60,000 bases of DNA from Symsagittifera roscoffensis (Eukaryota > Xenacoelomorpha > Acoela > Convolutidae), in NCBI RefSeq assembly GCF_963678635.1, contig NC_087067.1:30418401-30478400 (forward strand), given 5' to 3'. The notes under the pieces were generated by a model, which was given only the letters and a program-made list of their open reading frames with translations, was not told the origin of the DNA and searched no databases. This document shows, piece after piece, positions 9,779 through 20,151 of the stretch (positions are counted from its first letter, which is position 1; every line of letters begins with the position of its first letter). The position numbers were made by a program, and so were the translations under genes.

Positions 9779-10292
9779 GTGGCCTTGTACACATCCATTA
9801 TGATTCCCAAAATTTTTTTACATTTATTCAGTAAACTTTCCTTAAAAAATTCGAAGAAAGACGAAGAACTGAGAATGAAGTATTTGAGTTACCTTACAAA
9901 CTCTGGTAAATATACGGATCCTGACGAGCCTCCTGCTCTTCAGGTTGATATTTCGACTTTATCAAAACCAGTTAAAAAATTTTTGTATAAATACGATTGT
10001 GATGTTACTCCGATGTGTGAAAACCAGTTAGAATACTTTGAAGAAATTGAATTTTTTGATTGCTTATGGGGAATGGAACAGATTGAATCACCATTATTAG
10101 TTACGCCGAAAGCTGATCCTTCTCCTACAGTGTCACCATGGCTTGATGAGATTCTACAACTGCAACTCGCACCCCCGAAGCGACAGTGAGTAAGCAAATG
10201 GAAAATTTGACTCCTTCTCTATGCCTTGCACCAAAGAAAAAAAGAAAGATAACAACACTAGAAAAAGCTCAGAAGTATTTAGACCTTATTTA
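9779..10292 (+). pseudogene. Acidic protein with SV40-type basic tail in the +1 frame
   Basis: The frame 9779-10189 encodes 136 residues. It has a hydrophobic/basic start, a Pro/Asp segment (TDPDEPPALQ), an acidic aromatic patch (EYFEEIEFFDCLWGME) and a Pro/Ser-rich end. After its stop, the neighbouring frame continues with coding texture and encodes LAPKKKRKI, a classical nuclear-localisation signal, up to about 10292. A single-base frame change would join them. Alternatively, GTGAGT at the junction (near 10187) could be a splice donor. An acidic patch plus a nuclear signal upstream of a viral DNA polymerase suggests a nuclear regulatory protein. No LxCxE retinoblastoma-binding motif is visible. 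No family was recognised. Confidence 0.4.
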
Positions 10293-11330
10293 ACTTTATT
10301 GAACTGTTGTTGCGTTTGATTGATTTTAATTTGGCTTTATTGTGTATAAAGATTTAAACTTGAAACTCAGATTGATATTCAATAGATTTCATTTGGTGTC
10401 CTCAAGTATAAACTTTTTGTAAATTAAAACTCTCAGCCTCTTAATGCTTCACTTATCAAGTTGCTAGGAAAACAAGAGCATAATAAGTCATTTTATAACC
10501 GAATGTTCGACAAGTCTTCAATCAAAATACAAAAAAGAACTTGAATTTTAAAATCTCGGAAAAATGTTGAAAATTTTTATCTCGTAAACTTGAAATCCTA
10601 TAGTCTTTAGACCTCTGATCAAAATTAATTAACTGGTCGTGAGCAGTAATTTGATATATTGCGCGACTATGTTCAGACCATTCACTGAAGAGATACAGAC
10701 ATTTCATTTTCGAAAAACCTCATCCTATATCAATTTTCTTACTTTTTGTTACACGGTCCGAATATAGTCTTCCGACCACTCATATTGCTTCTCTCGGCGA
10801 GCTGGACAATTTTGAGCTAGGGTGCCGACACTGTACAACATCTAGTTTGGGAGATCATCATTTTTTGTACAAATTTTCTATTTTTTTTTCAAGTTTTGTT
10901 TCTATTTTTTTTGCGGAAACATATAAATTGCTCTATGGATTGTAAAAATATGACCTAAGTGAGAGACGTTAAGTCTTCGATGAAATGTTTGGGAAAGTGT
11001 GAACATGATAATGTATATATGATAATGTTTAAGGTACATGTTTTGTTTAAGAAATTAATATTTTTTCTTCTTTTACATTATTCACGGTTAATTAGTCTTC
11101 ACTATGTCTAATGAGTTTTTTTTAATTTGCAACATTGATGGTTAGTGAGTCTTTATACCAAAAGACATGTTTTAGTCTATTCAGTTCACATGTTCAAGCC
11201 ATTAATAAGAAATCGAAAATGTTTTTTTTTCAGAATATTGTTTTTAATGTTAAACAACTTAATTAATGTATTGTCTCTTTTAATTGATTTTTGTGGACTG
11301 AAACCGATCGGAAGAAACAATATTTGATCA
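10293..11330. other. Non-coding stretch upstream of the Polinton polymerase
   Basis: AT-rich sequence without a convincing coding frame. Short frames at 10522-10707 and 11145-11327 look like chance. It leads into the duplicated promoter-like repeat at 11331. Confidence 0.4.
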
Positions 11331-11726
11331 TGATAACGAATAAATTCAATATTTAATTAGATTTTACAAATTATTGGCAATCTAAACTTTTGGCGGGACT
11401 TTTAAATTGAATTCAAATTTTGGCGGACGATTGCCCTTTAAACTCAAATTTGAGCGGGATTACTTGTAGCATATTTTCAAATTCATCCAATCCCATGAAG
11501 TCGTGTTATGTATTTGAAAGTTTGTACATGATAACGAATAAATTCAATGTTTATTTAGATTTTACAAACGATTGGCAATCAAAACTTTTGGCGGGACTTT
11601 TAAATTGAATTCAAATTTTGGCGGGCGATTGCCGTTTAAACTCAAATTTGAGCGGGATTACATGTAGCATATTTTCAAATTCAACCAATCCCATGAAGTC
11701 GTGTTATGTATTTGAAAACTTGTTCA
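11331..11726 (+). repeat. 198-bp tandem duplication upstream of the polymerase
   Basis: Two direct copies (11331-11528 and 11529-11726) begin TGATAACGAATAAATTCAAT and match over nearly their whole length with scattered substitutions. Each copy contains three TTTGGCGGG/TTTGAGCGGG-like boxes and a conserved AATCCCATGAAGTCGTG block. The second copy runs into the polymerase reading frame (which opens at 11618), and the first has an aborted equivalent (11420-11608). The period is 66 codons, so the frame would be preserved if translated. Confidence 0.9.
11388..11658 (+). promoter_or_regulatory. Cluster of six E2F-like boxes
   Basis: TTTTGGCGGGAC occurs at 11388-11399 and again at 11585-11596. TTTTGGCGGACG/TTTTGGCGGGCG occurs at 11418 and 11615. 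TTTGAGCGGGAT occurs at 11449-11460 and 11647-11658. The consensus E2F site of animals is TTTSSCGC (top strand TTTGGCGGGAA), so four of the six are close matches. They sit directly upstream of a replicative DNA polymerase gene, which fits S-phase-linked expression. Binding is inferred, not shown. Confidence 0.5.
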
Positions 11727-14700
11727 AAAACGAATTTTATTTGCAAACTTCTTTTTCTCTGGAACACTTGATAATGAACCCTGCAAAATACAAATATAAT
11801 TTTTGTCCAATACTTTTCACATTTAAAACTAACCGAACCAGACATGAACGAAATTTTCATGCTATGGAAATAGGTATTCCAATTTACATGTGTAATATTT
11901 GCCCTTTCACATTGTTATTAATATCTTCTCTTGAACAACATTTTATTTCAACTCATGAGAGCATAGCCAATTTATGTGAATATTGTAATTTAGGCTTTGT
12001 TTCTAACAATGAACTCAATAACCATATGATTACTCTACATAGTTTCTCTGTCGCTACTAGTAACAATACTGCATCTATCAGCAAAAACGAAACAATTGCC
12101 CCAAACATGAATGTGAATGACATTGAATTACATGAATCTGCTTTCAATGGTAACCTGAAAACTTTTCTTATTCCTGGTGATGATAGTGTAGATATGAAAG
12201 AATTTATGTCTAGGCACAAAGAACAAATCCAAAATTTGATTTTGGCAAACGGGTTCCAATGGCCCCAAAAAGTTCAATTTTCATTAAATTTGAGTTTACA
12301 AAAACCGTCAGTGATCAATGACGAAGATCTGAACAATCCCACTCAAAATGAGCTTGTTGAAATTTATGTTAATTCCCTTATGGTTCCGATTCTATCCGAC
12401 GGACTTGCGGATGGAACGTTTTATGAAATGGTCGATAGAATGCAATCGGTGCTTCATTCATTTGCTTGACACGGAAGCGGATGGGTTTTACAACAAATGA
12501 TTAGATTGTTTATCAAATTTGGTAAAATGAATCCCATTTGAGGGTCATCACATATAACATTACCATTAAAAATTGCAAAATCCAGTCATTTAATTAATAT
12601 TCGCAACCATGATGACCATGACTGTTTTAATCTTTGTTTTACTGCTGCTTATCACCTTTATTATCGTTTGAATTTAATTGTTGGAAGATACGAAGATCCA
12701 GCTGCTGAAAAAACATGCCCTGCAACTTACAGAACGAGCTACGCCAAAAAACCAATCGGTGAGTTTCCAACCCCAATGAGTTTCAGAGATATACCCGAAT
12801 TTAAACGTTTGAACAAAGTTCGTGTCAATGTGTTTCTTTATGAAAAAGGAGACTTGGTGCCTATGTTGATATCAAAAAATGAGTCTGAAGATACATTCAG
12901 TATGGATCTTTTGTTGTTATTTGAGCCGGGTAAACATCATTTCGTCTTAATAACTAACCTGTTAACATTCATATGTGAAATCAAAAGTTAAAAATTCCGG
13001 ACCTTCATGCGCCTGTGTCGGAACTGTTTTCACATAAGTTATAGCGAAGAAGCGAACAAGATGCATCAAAGATCATGCAAAGAACATGAACCTGCAGTAA
13101 TAAAAATGCCATCCGCTGAAGATGGAAGCAATAAATACAAATTCAACAACCATGCAGCACTTAGTTTTGTTCCTGTCGTTATCTACTTCGATTTCGAATC
13201 GTTTTTGAAACCTGTAACCAAATGCAATAACATCCGAACACTTCGTCGTCTAGGATCTTAGAAAAACATGAACCCTCTGGTTACTCTCTGTGTGCGATTG
13301 AACATGTTTCTTCAAAACCATACTTCTTTGATTTAAATACTAGTGAAAAATGTATACCAAAATTCATCGAGCAGTTACACATACTAGAAAAACAAATCTA
13401 TCAACAAAAAAATCGATACCCAAACTATATTGGCAATCGATCTATCCTGAAGCAGGATGAAGCCACCTCATGCTGGTTGTGCCTAGCAGAGTTTGTTGAA
13501 GGTGAAACAAAATGTTTGGACCACTGTCACTACAGTGGTGAATTTCTAAGGTGGGCGCACTCAAAGTGTAGCCTAGCGCGATGAAAGGTGCGATATACAC
13601 CAGTTGTTGGACACAATATACAAAATTATGATCTTCACCTGTTTGGCCTTGTGTGAGTTGGAACCAACAAGCACGATCCAAGTCATACCTGCAACAGATG
13701 AGAAGTATATCTCACTAAGCATTGGTGTATTGGTTGACACTTACACACGAGCAAATGGTGTTAAGCAAAATGTCTATGAATACATGCGATTCATAGACTC
13801 ATGTAAGTTTTTGAATTCTTCGTTGCAAAAACTTGTTGATAATTTACCAGCTGATAAGTTCTCTAAACTAGATGAACACTTCAAACAAGCTGATGAGAGT
13901 TCTCGCGCACTTCCAAAGAGAAAAGGTTTTTACCCTTATTCCTATATGTCAAATCGATTAAGGTTTGATGAACAAAATCTGCCACCACTCAGTGCATGGG
14001 GAAACTCATTAGAAGGAGGAAAAATCAGTGTTAGTGATGAAGATTTAAAACATGCTCAAACAGTCTTCGATATATTCAATTGCATAAACTTAGAGTAATA
14101 TCACAATCTCTATCTCACATGTGATACTCTTCTTCTCGCATGTGTTTTTGAAGAGTTTCGTTCGATAACTCATGCAAGCTACGGATTAGATTGCGCGCAT
14201 CTTTTTACTGCGTCGAATCTTGCGGGAGATGCTTTCAAGAGGATCTAAAACGCTGATATTGAACTTCTTTCGGAAAGAGAGCATTTAGAAATGGTGGAAA
14301 ATATGATGCGAGGTGGACAGCATCTGTTTTTGAAAGAAGAAAATTCAATGCAATCAACCCGTACATGAATGAAAAGTACAACCCTCAAGAAAAAACAACT
14401 TATGGCTTCATATTGGATGCAAATAATCTATATGGAGGTGTTATGCAAATGCATAAATTACCAGCACGGGACTTTGAGTTAATCCATGTTAAGGAAGACG
14501 GTGAAGTTAGTACAAGCAGTGAAACGAGCGTTGATGAAATATTGGCAACTCCAGAAGATTCAGATATTGGTTTCAATCTTGAAGTAGATCTCGAGTACCC
14601 TCAAGAACTTCATGAATCCCATCGAGACTATCCTTTAGCACCAACCAAAGAAGTGGTGCCAGAGGAGTGGTTAAGTGATTACCAACGAGATCTGGCAAAA

Positions 14701-15339
14701 CAAATGAAAAGCAATGATAATTATCGAGTTGCTCCTGGCAAAGTAAAAAAAACTGCTTCAGACATTGCATAACAAGAATAATTATACAGTGCATTACAAA
14801 CTCTTACAACTCTATGTTTGGTTGAGTTTGAAAATAACGAAAGTACATAGAGTTTTAAGGTTCAAGCAAGAACTATGGTTAGAACCCCTTATAACCCTAA
14901 ATACAAACAAAAGGAAATCTGCACGAAACAAATTTGAAGAAGCACTGTACAAATTGTTGAATAATTCTGCATATGGAAAAACATGCGAATCGAAAAGAAA
15001 AAGAGTGAAGGTTACTCGAGATGAAAACAATAACGCTGAAAAAACAATGCAACAAATTTCTGCTTTTGACTTCAAGACAATTAAAATATTTGGTGATGAT
15101 TTAGCGGCATTGACGTCAGCACCACGAGTCATTAATTGGAATGTATCTACCATAGTAGGAGAATGCGTTCTTGAAATCGCTAAATTTGAAATGTATCGGT
15201 TTCACTTTGAAATTATGAAACCAAACTTTGAGTGTCGATTGCCTTACTCCGATACCAATAGTTTGCTTTATGAAATAGAAACCGAAAAGATTGCAGATTT
15301 TTACGAAATTTTGAAAAACAAATCCAACAATTTGTCAAC

Positions 15340-15795
15340 AAAAAAAATTAGGAAAACCAAAAACTTTCGAGAAAAAAATCTTTTCCAAAATTTGGGAAAA
15401 TTTTTTTTAATGAAAAAATTGTCGATAAAAATATGGGAAAAATTTTTTCTTTGAAAAAAAAATTTGTCGAAAAAAAAATTGGGAAAAAAAATTATTCGAA
15501 AAAAAATTTGTCGAAATTTTTGTGAAAAAAAATTTCGAAAAAATATTTGTTGAAAATTTGGGAAAAAAATTTGTCGAAAAAAAAATTTGGGAAAAAATAT
15601 TTTTTTTTTCGAAAAAGGAATTGTCGAAAATTTGGGAAAAAAAAATTTTTCGAAAAAAAAATTTGTCGAAAAAAAAAATTGGGAAAAATTTTTTTTCGAA
15701 AAAAAATTTAATGAAAATTTGTGAAAAAAAAAATTTCGAAAAAAATTTGTCGAAAATTTGGGGAAAATTTTTTTTTCGAAAAAAAATTTCAGTGT
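15340..15795. repeat. AT-rich minisatellite inside the polymerase gene
   Basis: Irregular units of about 20-40 bp are built from TTTGTCGAAAAA, TTGGGAAAAA and TTTTTTCGAAAAA. Cytosine occurs almost only in TCGA. Translated on the plus strand it gives Lys/Phe/Asn/Ile runs (KKNFEK, FSKK). It separates motif C of the polymerase from its C-terminal block, so it arose within or inserted into the coding region. Confidence 0.9.
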
Positions 15796-16014
15796 ATTAA
15801 CGATTAGTAATCATTTATTCATTTTATATAGATCATCGTAAGCTTTCAGCTAAAGGCATTTCCAGTGCAACTCAAAATCTTCTTACTCATCGGAAGTATG
15901 AAGAAACTCTTGAGATGGGTAGTCTCTTTCGAGCTGAAAACACCCAAATTGCATCTGACCGTCATGTTCTGAATACTGCTCGTACGAATAAGATAGCATT
16001 GTCATCGTTCGACG

Positions 16015-16522
16015 ATAAACGGTATATATTGGATGATGGCATTTCAACGTTGCCATATGGTTACATCGAGTCTTCAGAACCGCCTTCAAACGATAGACGT
16101 GGTGATAATAACAGCTCTACATTTCATGCCGATAGTGCGAACGATGAAACGTTAGATCGAGATAGTGATGATGATGACAATCTAGATGCATGGGTTGCTC
16201 ATTTTGAAGACAATGACGCACCAATAGAATGGGATCAAGAGAATATACTAGATGGTATGTCGCAAAATATAAACGGTATATATTGGATGATGGCATTTCA
16301 ACGGTGCCATATGGTTACATCGAGTCTTCAGAACCGCCTTCAAACGATAGACGTGGTGATAATAACAGCTCTACATTTCATGCCAATAGTGCGAACGATG
16401 AAACGTTAGATCGAGATAGTGATGACGATGACAATTTAGATGCATGGGTTGCTCATTTTGAAGACAATGACGCACCAATAGAATGGGATCAAGAGAATAT
16501 ACTAGATGGTATGTCGCAAGAA
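16015..16522 (+). repeat. 254-bp tandem duplication in the polymerase C-terminal tail
   Basis: Copies 16015-16268 and 16269-16522 share nearly all bases, with about four differences seen. The unit carries the FDDKR-adjacent YILDDGIS block and the Asp-rich segment RDSDDDDNLDAW. A length of 254 is not a multiple of three, so the duplication itself shifts the frame between copies and is probably a late, disabling event. Confidence 0.92.
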
Positions 16523-16851
16523 CTTGATCGAACACAAATAGACTGGGATTATACGCAAGATGTGCAATACGATAGTCAAGATAGCTTCATTGACCCCAGC
16601 ACAATTCAATCACATGTACATCGTTCGTTGTTCGATCTTATGTCAACAGCCTCAAATGAAATAGGATTCCAGACTCCGGATCCTGGATTTGCACGTCTCG
16701 ATCAGATAAACGAGAGTGACCTTGACAGTGACGATATTGCCGTGCTGAAACTTCTGCAAAATCGTCTTCAGAATCGTCGGATAATTCTTTTCTAGATCGT
16801 GAAGCCGTTGAAGATGTGCCAACGCAACCAAAACGTTTTCGCAGGAAATAA

Positions 16852-17349
16852 GAAAAAAATATTTGTTATTGGGATAGTGTGTAAAACATTGTGCAGTAAA
16901 GAGTAACAGCGTTTACATTCAATGGCCAAGCCAGAAACAATTTTGCTTCAAACGCTTCTTATCTAATATTGACTTTAAGACATGTTTTATGTTTTAATGT
17001 GTACCAGTGTGCGTGTTAGAATTGGTGTAATATTTGAACCAAAAGTTTACAAAATTCAATTTAACCTTGAAGCGTATGTTTTCCGTTTAATTCTTCAACA
17101 GTTTCTTCCTGAAAGTACTTGACATAGACGTTTAGAGAAACCAGTCTATAGTAATACATAAAAATTTCAAGCTGATTCTATGTCTATATTTCAAACATAT
17201 TCGGTGCAGAAATCAAGCGTCTTTCATATACCATGCATGAAACATGCACTATAACCACTTTATATACCACTCCAATTTGGATCATGAACAAAAAGAACGA
17301 AATACACCGTCGGGGCATTTGGACGATTTAGCTATCAACCTAACAAAAA
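16852..17349. other. Gene-free stretch after the Polinton polymerase
   Basis: AT-rich, no coding frame with conserved texture. This is where the right end of the Polinton would be expected, but I did not identify a terminal repeat. Confidence 0.35.
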
Positions 17350-17520
17350 TTTACATTCAAGATCATTGGTTTAAAAAATTATACATTGGGATCAAATTTA
17401 ACACATGGGATCAGTACTTTTACATGGGATCTCAAAAATTTACGTTGGGATCTCAATACCCAATGACCCATGTAGGGATCACCCCCCCCCCCCCCCCCGA
17501 TCCCAGTGTAAATTAGCTAT
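17350..17520. repeat. Degenerate TGGGATC tandem array with C17 run
   Basis: Irregular units of about 18-25 bp carry ACATTGGGATC/ACATGGGATC five times. They end in a run of 17 C (17482-17498) and then the inverted motif GATCCCAGTGTAAAT, so the array and its end can fold back. Confidence 0.7.
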
Positions 17521-17920
17521 ACTACTCAGAGTGCTGTTATGAAAAGGGAGCTCATTTTAACAGTACTGATTTGCACTGAGAGAACCATGTGAATAGACAA
17601 ATACTCGACCGTTGAATTAAATCAACTATCAAAAGTCTTACTGTTAGTCGTTAAAATCCAAATCTCGACTATAAACTTATTAATCGGCTGAATTCTTAGT
17701 TTTTTTTTTCTATGAACCAAAAAAAAATAGCAAAATGCTGTTTTCACAAGAAAATTGTGAAAATCAGCACAAAAAATTAAAACTCAAAAACTCATAGTCT
17801 GTTGATCACAATGCTTGACCGTCGTTTGAATTTGATTGACTGAAATCCTCCGGATCTATTAGCAAAATCCACTTCTCTATCGTGTTTGCTTGAAATCTCT
17901 AGCCCTATTAAAAAATACAA

Positions 17921-18442
17921 ACAAGACTGCTCGTATCAGCGCGAAGCCCTGAAAGTTCCGACTGCCTTTTAAGGTTTATGGAGCATTAATAAGATGAAAA
18001 ATTTCAAAAAAATAAAAAAAAAATTTTTGAAAAAAATTGAGATTTTATGTACAAACATCCCACCACACGTCATTTTAAGTACTAAGTGATAGATTTTGCG
18101 CCTAATAACAAACCAATTATGGCATATACGCTTCCTTGAACTAATTTGGAACGATTTCTAAGACGGATTAAATCTCGGTCACGCGTTTTTAGCGCAAAAT
18201 TTATCGCGCGTTAATTGTCCCAAATTGGCCAAAATGGCAATCATTAAACCCCCATAACTTTACAAAAAATTATCGCATGTGAAATATCTTTTCAAATTCA
18301 AGCTCAAAACAACAATCGCTTTCGAATGATATAAAAATTGCGTCAAAAGCGGCTAGTTAAAAAGTCAAAAATTGTCTGAAGAAAAAAAAAACCCACCCGA
18401 GCACAAATATTCCGTTACTTTCGTATCAAAAATCGGAACAAA
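17921..18442 (-). repeat. Hairpin-ended interspersed repeat, copy 1
   Basis: This copy belongs to a family seen at least eight times in the window. In family orientation it starts TTGTTCCGACTTTCGATACG (hairpin CTTTCG-ATA-CGAAAG) and ends GGCAGTCGGAAC followed by the hairpin CAGGGC-TTC-GCCCTG and ATACGAGCAGTC. The GTTCCGACT near the start is the inverse of AGTCGGAAC near the end. This copy is full-length but diverged. Confidence 0.8.
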
Positions 18443-18504
18443 AAAGCATTAAACCGTTCTATTGAGAAATTTTTTGTTGCATTCTGGAACCAGCTCGAAA
18501 CAAG

Positions 18505-18835
18505 TACTTATTTTATACTTTGATATTTACCACTAAGTTATTCATAACTAAACAATTATGATCCATTACTAACACTTACTCTAAATTTTTTCATAGTTTC
18601 AGTCAGAGAAAGTATAGCACAGAGTAGAAATCAGTTACTTCTTTCTCTTTTCTAATCTCGGAAGAATACCAGTATACACTAGATCTATTGAAACTAGGAA
18701 AAAAAAAGAGTAAGGTTCAGATTGGTATAAGACTAAGACTTTGCACAAACCTATCCGGCCAAAAATAAGATAGCATGACGAAGAGACGGCTTACCTTATC
18801 CAAAGTTACTATATGAGAAGGCCATCCCGGACCTA
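18505..18835 (+). repeat. Diverged third copy of the 400-bp repeat seen at 24169 and 27507
   Basis: Matches include AATTATGATCCAT near the start, CTAGATCTATTGAAACTAGG, the GAGTAAGGTTCAGATTGGTA segment, and GATAGCATGACGA near the end. It stands alone, which shows that the repeat moves or persists without the A/C-rich segment between the other two copies. Confidence 0.6.
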
Positions 18836-19190
18836 ACCTCAACGTTCTTTTGCAAAAATAATTTTATTTTTTATAGTCCATTATCTGAGAAAAAGTTTTG
18901 ATACTAGACAATGCGCCTATAAAATTTTTCAAAACAGTTGTTTTTTAAAAACAGTAAGAATATTCTGGCCAAAAATAATATCATGGCCCGAAAACAAAGT
19001 TTAAAGCTAACGGATGCGTTTTCAGCAGTTTTTGAGAAGACATTTGGTTAAATTACAAATCACTACAAATTTATGACTATTATTCAAGTTTAAGAAAATA
19101 CTGTAGGATGCGTTTTAAGTAATTCGCAATAACATCTTTATTGGAAAGCTTTCATTTTTTTGCACTAATTTTGAGTCACTTTTGGAAACT

Positions 19191-19230
19191 TCAGTTGTGC
19201 TTGACAACCTTCCCTGTCAAGCACAACTGA
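19191..19230. terminator. Perfect 16-bp hairpin 3' of a Polinton gene fragment
   Basis: Arms TCAGTTGTGCTTGACA (19191-19206) and TGTCAAGCACAACTGA (19215-19230) pair without a mismatch around the loop ACCTTCCC. It lies about 50 bases beyond the 3' end of the minus-strand fragment at 19279. Palindromic mRNA 3'-end signals are known in some large DNA viruses. That role here is inference, and it could instead be a small foldback element. Confidence 0.4.
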
Positions 19231-19278
19231 TCCCTCGCTTAGCATTCTAGTAATTGATAAACTTCTGACTTTTTCACC

Positions 19279-19960
19279 TTAATGAAAAGACAGAAAGATA
19301 TTCCACTCAAATGTTGCAATAATCTGTTGTGACAATTGCAGGGCAATGTTTAACAGTACGATATGCTGGACCTTCATGTTAAAACTCGTGTATAAATCCA
19401 GCCGCATCATGAAAAAAAGCATGCAATCGTAGAATTTTTCAAGAGTTTGTCCCAAGATCAAGTTATCAAAAACAATCAAGCCATCATAAGGTCTCAACTT
19501 AATTAAAAGGATGTAGATAGGATAATCAACACTAACAAAAAGTAGATAAGTTGCAGCTAGAAAGTAGTTTCGTTCGTTAGAAACATCAGTATATGTTTGT
19601 TTCGAAGACGTAAAAATTTTGTTAAATTTTTAAGAATCAATAAGAGTAGCTCTGCTTTTTTTACCATTTTCTTAAACTTTCAAACACCTCACCAACCTGC
19701 TGAATTTCATACCATTGGAAATTCAAGTGATTTTGCAGATACCTTTTAGACCCATTAAGATATCGGTGGTAAATCAACAAACAAACCACCGGCAGTTTTT
19801 CGCATTTAGATAGCTTGTTGAAACATCGACCGATTTTTCTCTCCAAGTCTTTATCAACCCATTCTGAGTTAAAATCAAACGAATAGCCATATATGTTTTC
19901 ATAATTAGCAATAAAAAGATAATCACAGTACCACATTTTTGTTTTGTAGAAATGCATCAA
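19279..19960 (-). pseudogene. Second, divergent Polinton fragment
   Basis: The frame 19279-19497 aligns by eye with the conserved gene at 7553-7959 (RPYDGLIVFDNLILGQTLEKF against RPYGGLIGIDNSSLDKHL). Upstream sequence to about 19600 continues the match (NYFLAATYLLF). It is decayed after the aligned core. A separate 99-residue frame, 19661-19960, lies upstream on the same strand. It has WYCDYLFIANYENIYGY and is probably the preceding gene of the same element, family unrecognised. Divergence from the first copy is high, so this is a different Polinton lineage, not a local duplication. Confidence 0.5.
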
Positions 19961-20151
19961 ACAATTTGTTGAAAATAACTTAAATGAAATTGTTCTTCAA
20001 AGTTTAACTCGTATATTTTCTTCAAAATTTCCTTTGATCCGTCAAAACACGACGTAGCGTTCATTACAGAATTTGAGAATGAGATTTACTGCGTGATTAA
20101 AAGCACTCTTAATTGTAAATATTCATTATCAAAATCTTCAGTACTAAGCGT

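Larger units (their letters stand above)
4470..16851. mobile_element. Decayed Polinton/Maverick (adintovirus-like) element
   Basis: The block combines a minus-strand cluster of compact, nearly touching genes (4470-9111) with a plus-strand protein-primed family B DNA polymerase (11618-16851). The FtsK/HerA-type packaging ATPase, the small TM protein ending in a GYMLPNPKL-like tail, and the zinc-finger-bearing pPolB together are diagnostic of Polintons and adintoviruses. Nearly every larger gene carries frameshifts or stops, so the copy is not functional. I saw no integrase, major capsid protein or cysteine protease and could not define terminal inverted repeats, so the boundaries are those of the recognisable genes. 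The left end abuts a GC-rich foreign block. Confidence 0.8.
11618..16851 (+). pseudogene. pPolB: Protein-primed family B DNA polymerase (Polinton pPolB), heavily broken
   Basis: This would be the replicative polymerase of the element. In order one reads C2H2 zinc fingers (about 11800-12040), the GSGW/NxxI region (12480-12560), an exonuclease I motif FDFES (13190 on), a Cys/His cluster CWLC...DHCH (about 13472-13550), and the YPYSYM and YHNLYL exonuclease-region stretches. These are followed by motif A DANNLYG (14416-14436), motif B KLLNNSAYGKT (about 14951 on), motif C YSDTNS (15245-15262) and the C-terminal FDDKRYILDDG block (about 16006). Motif C normally reads YxDTDS; the second Asp is Asn here. 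At least eight stops or frameshifts interrupt it, including stops near 12467, 12533, 12989 and 13259. A minisatellite (15340-15795) lies just after motif C. The gene ends in an Asp-rich tail and a basic PKRFRRK terminus. Family assignment is secure; activity is excluded. Confidence 0.9.

Noticed and set aside
12467-13261. Stop-codon reassignment in the Polinton polymerase
   Set aside because: TGA, TAA and TAG all interrupt it along with true frameshifts, so ordinary decay explains it.
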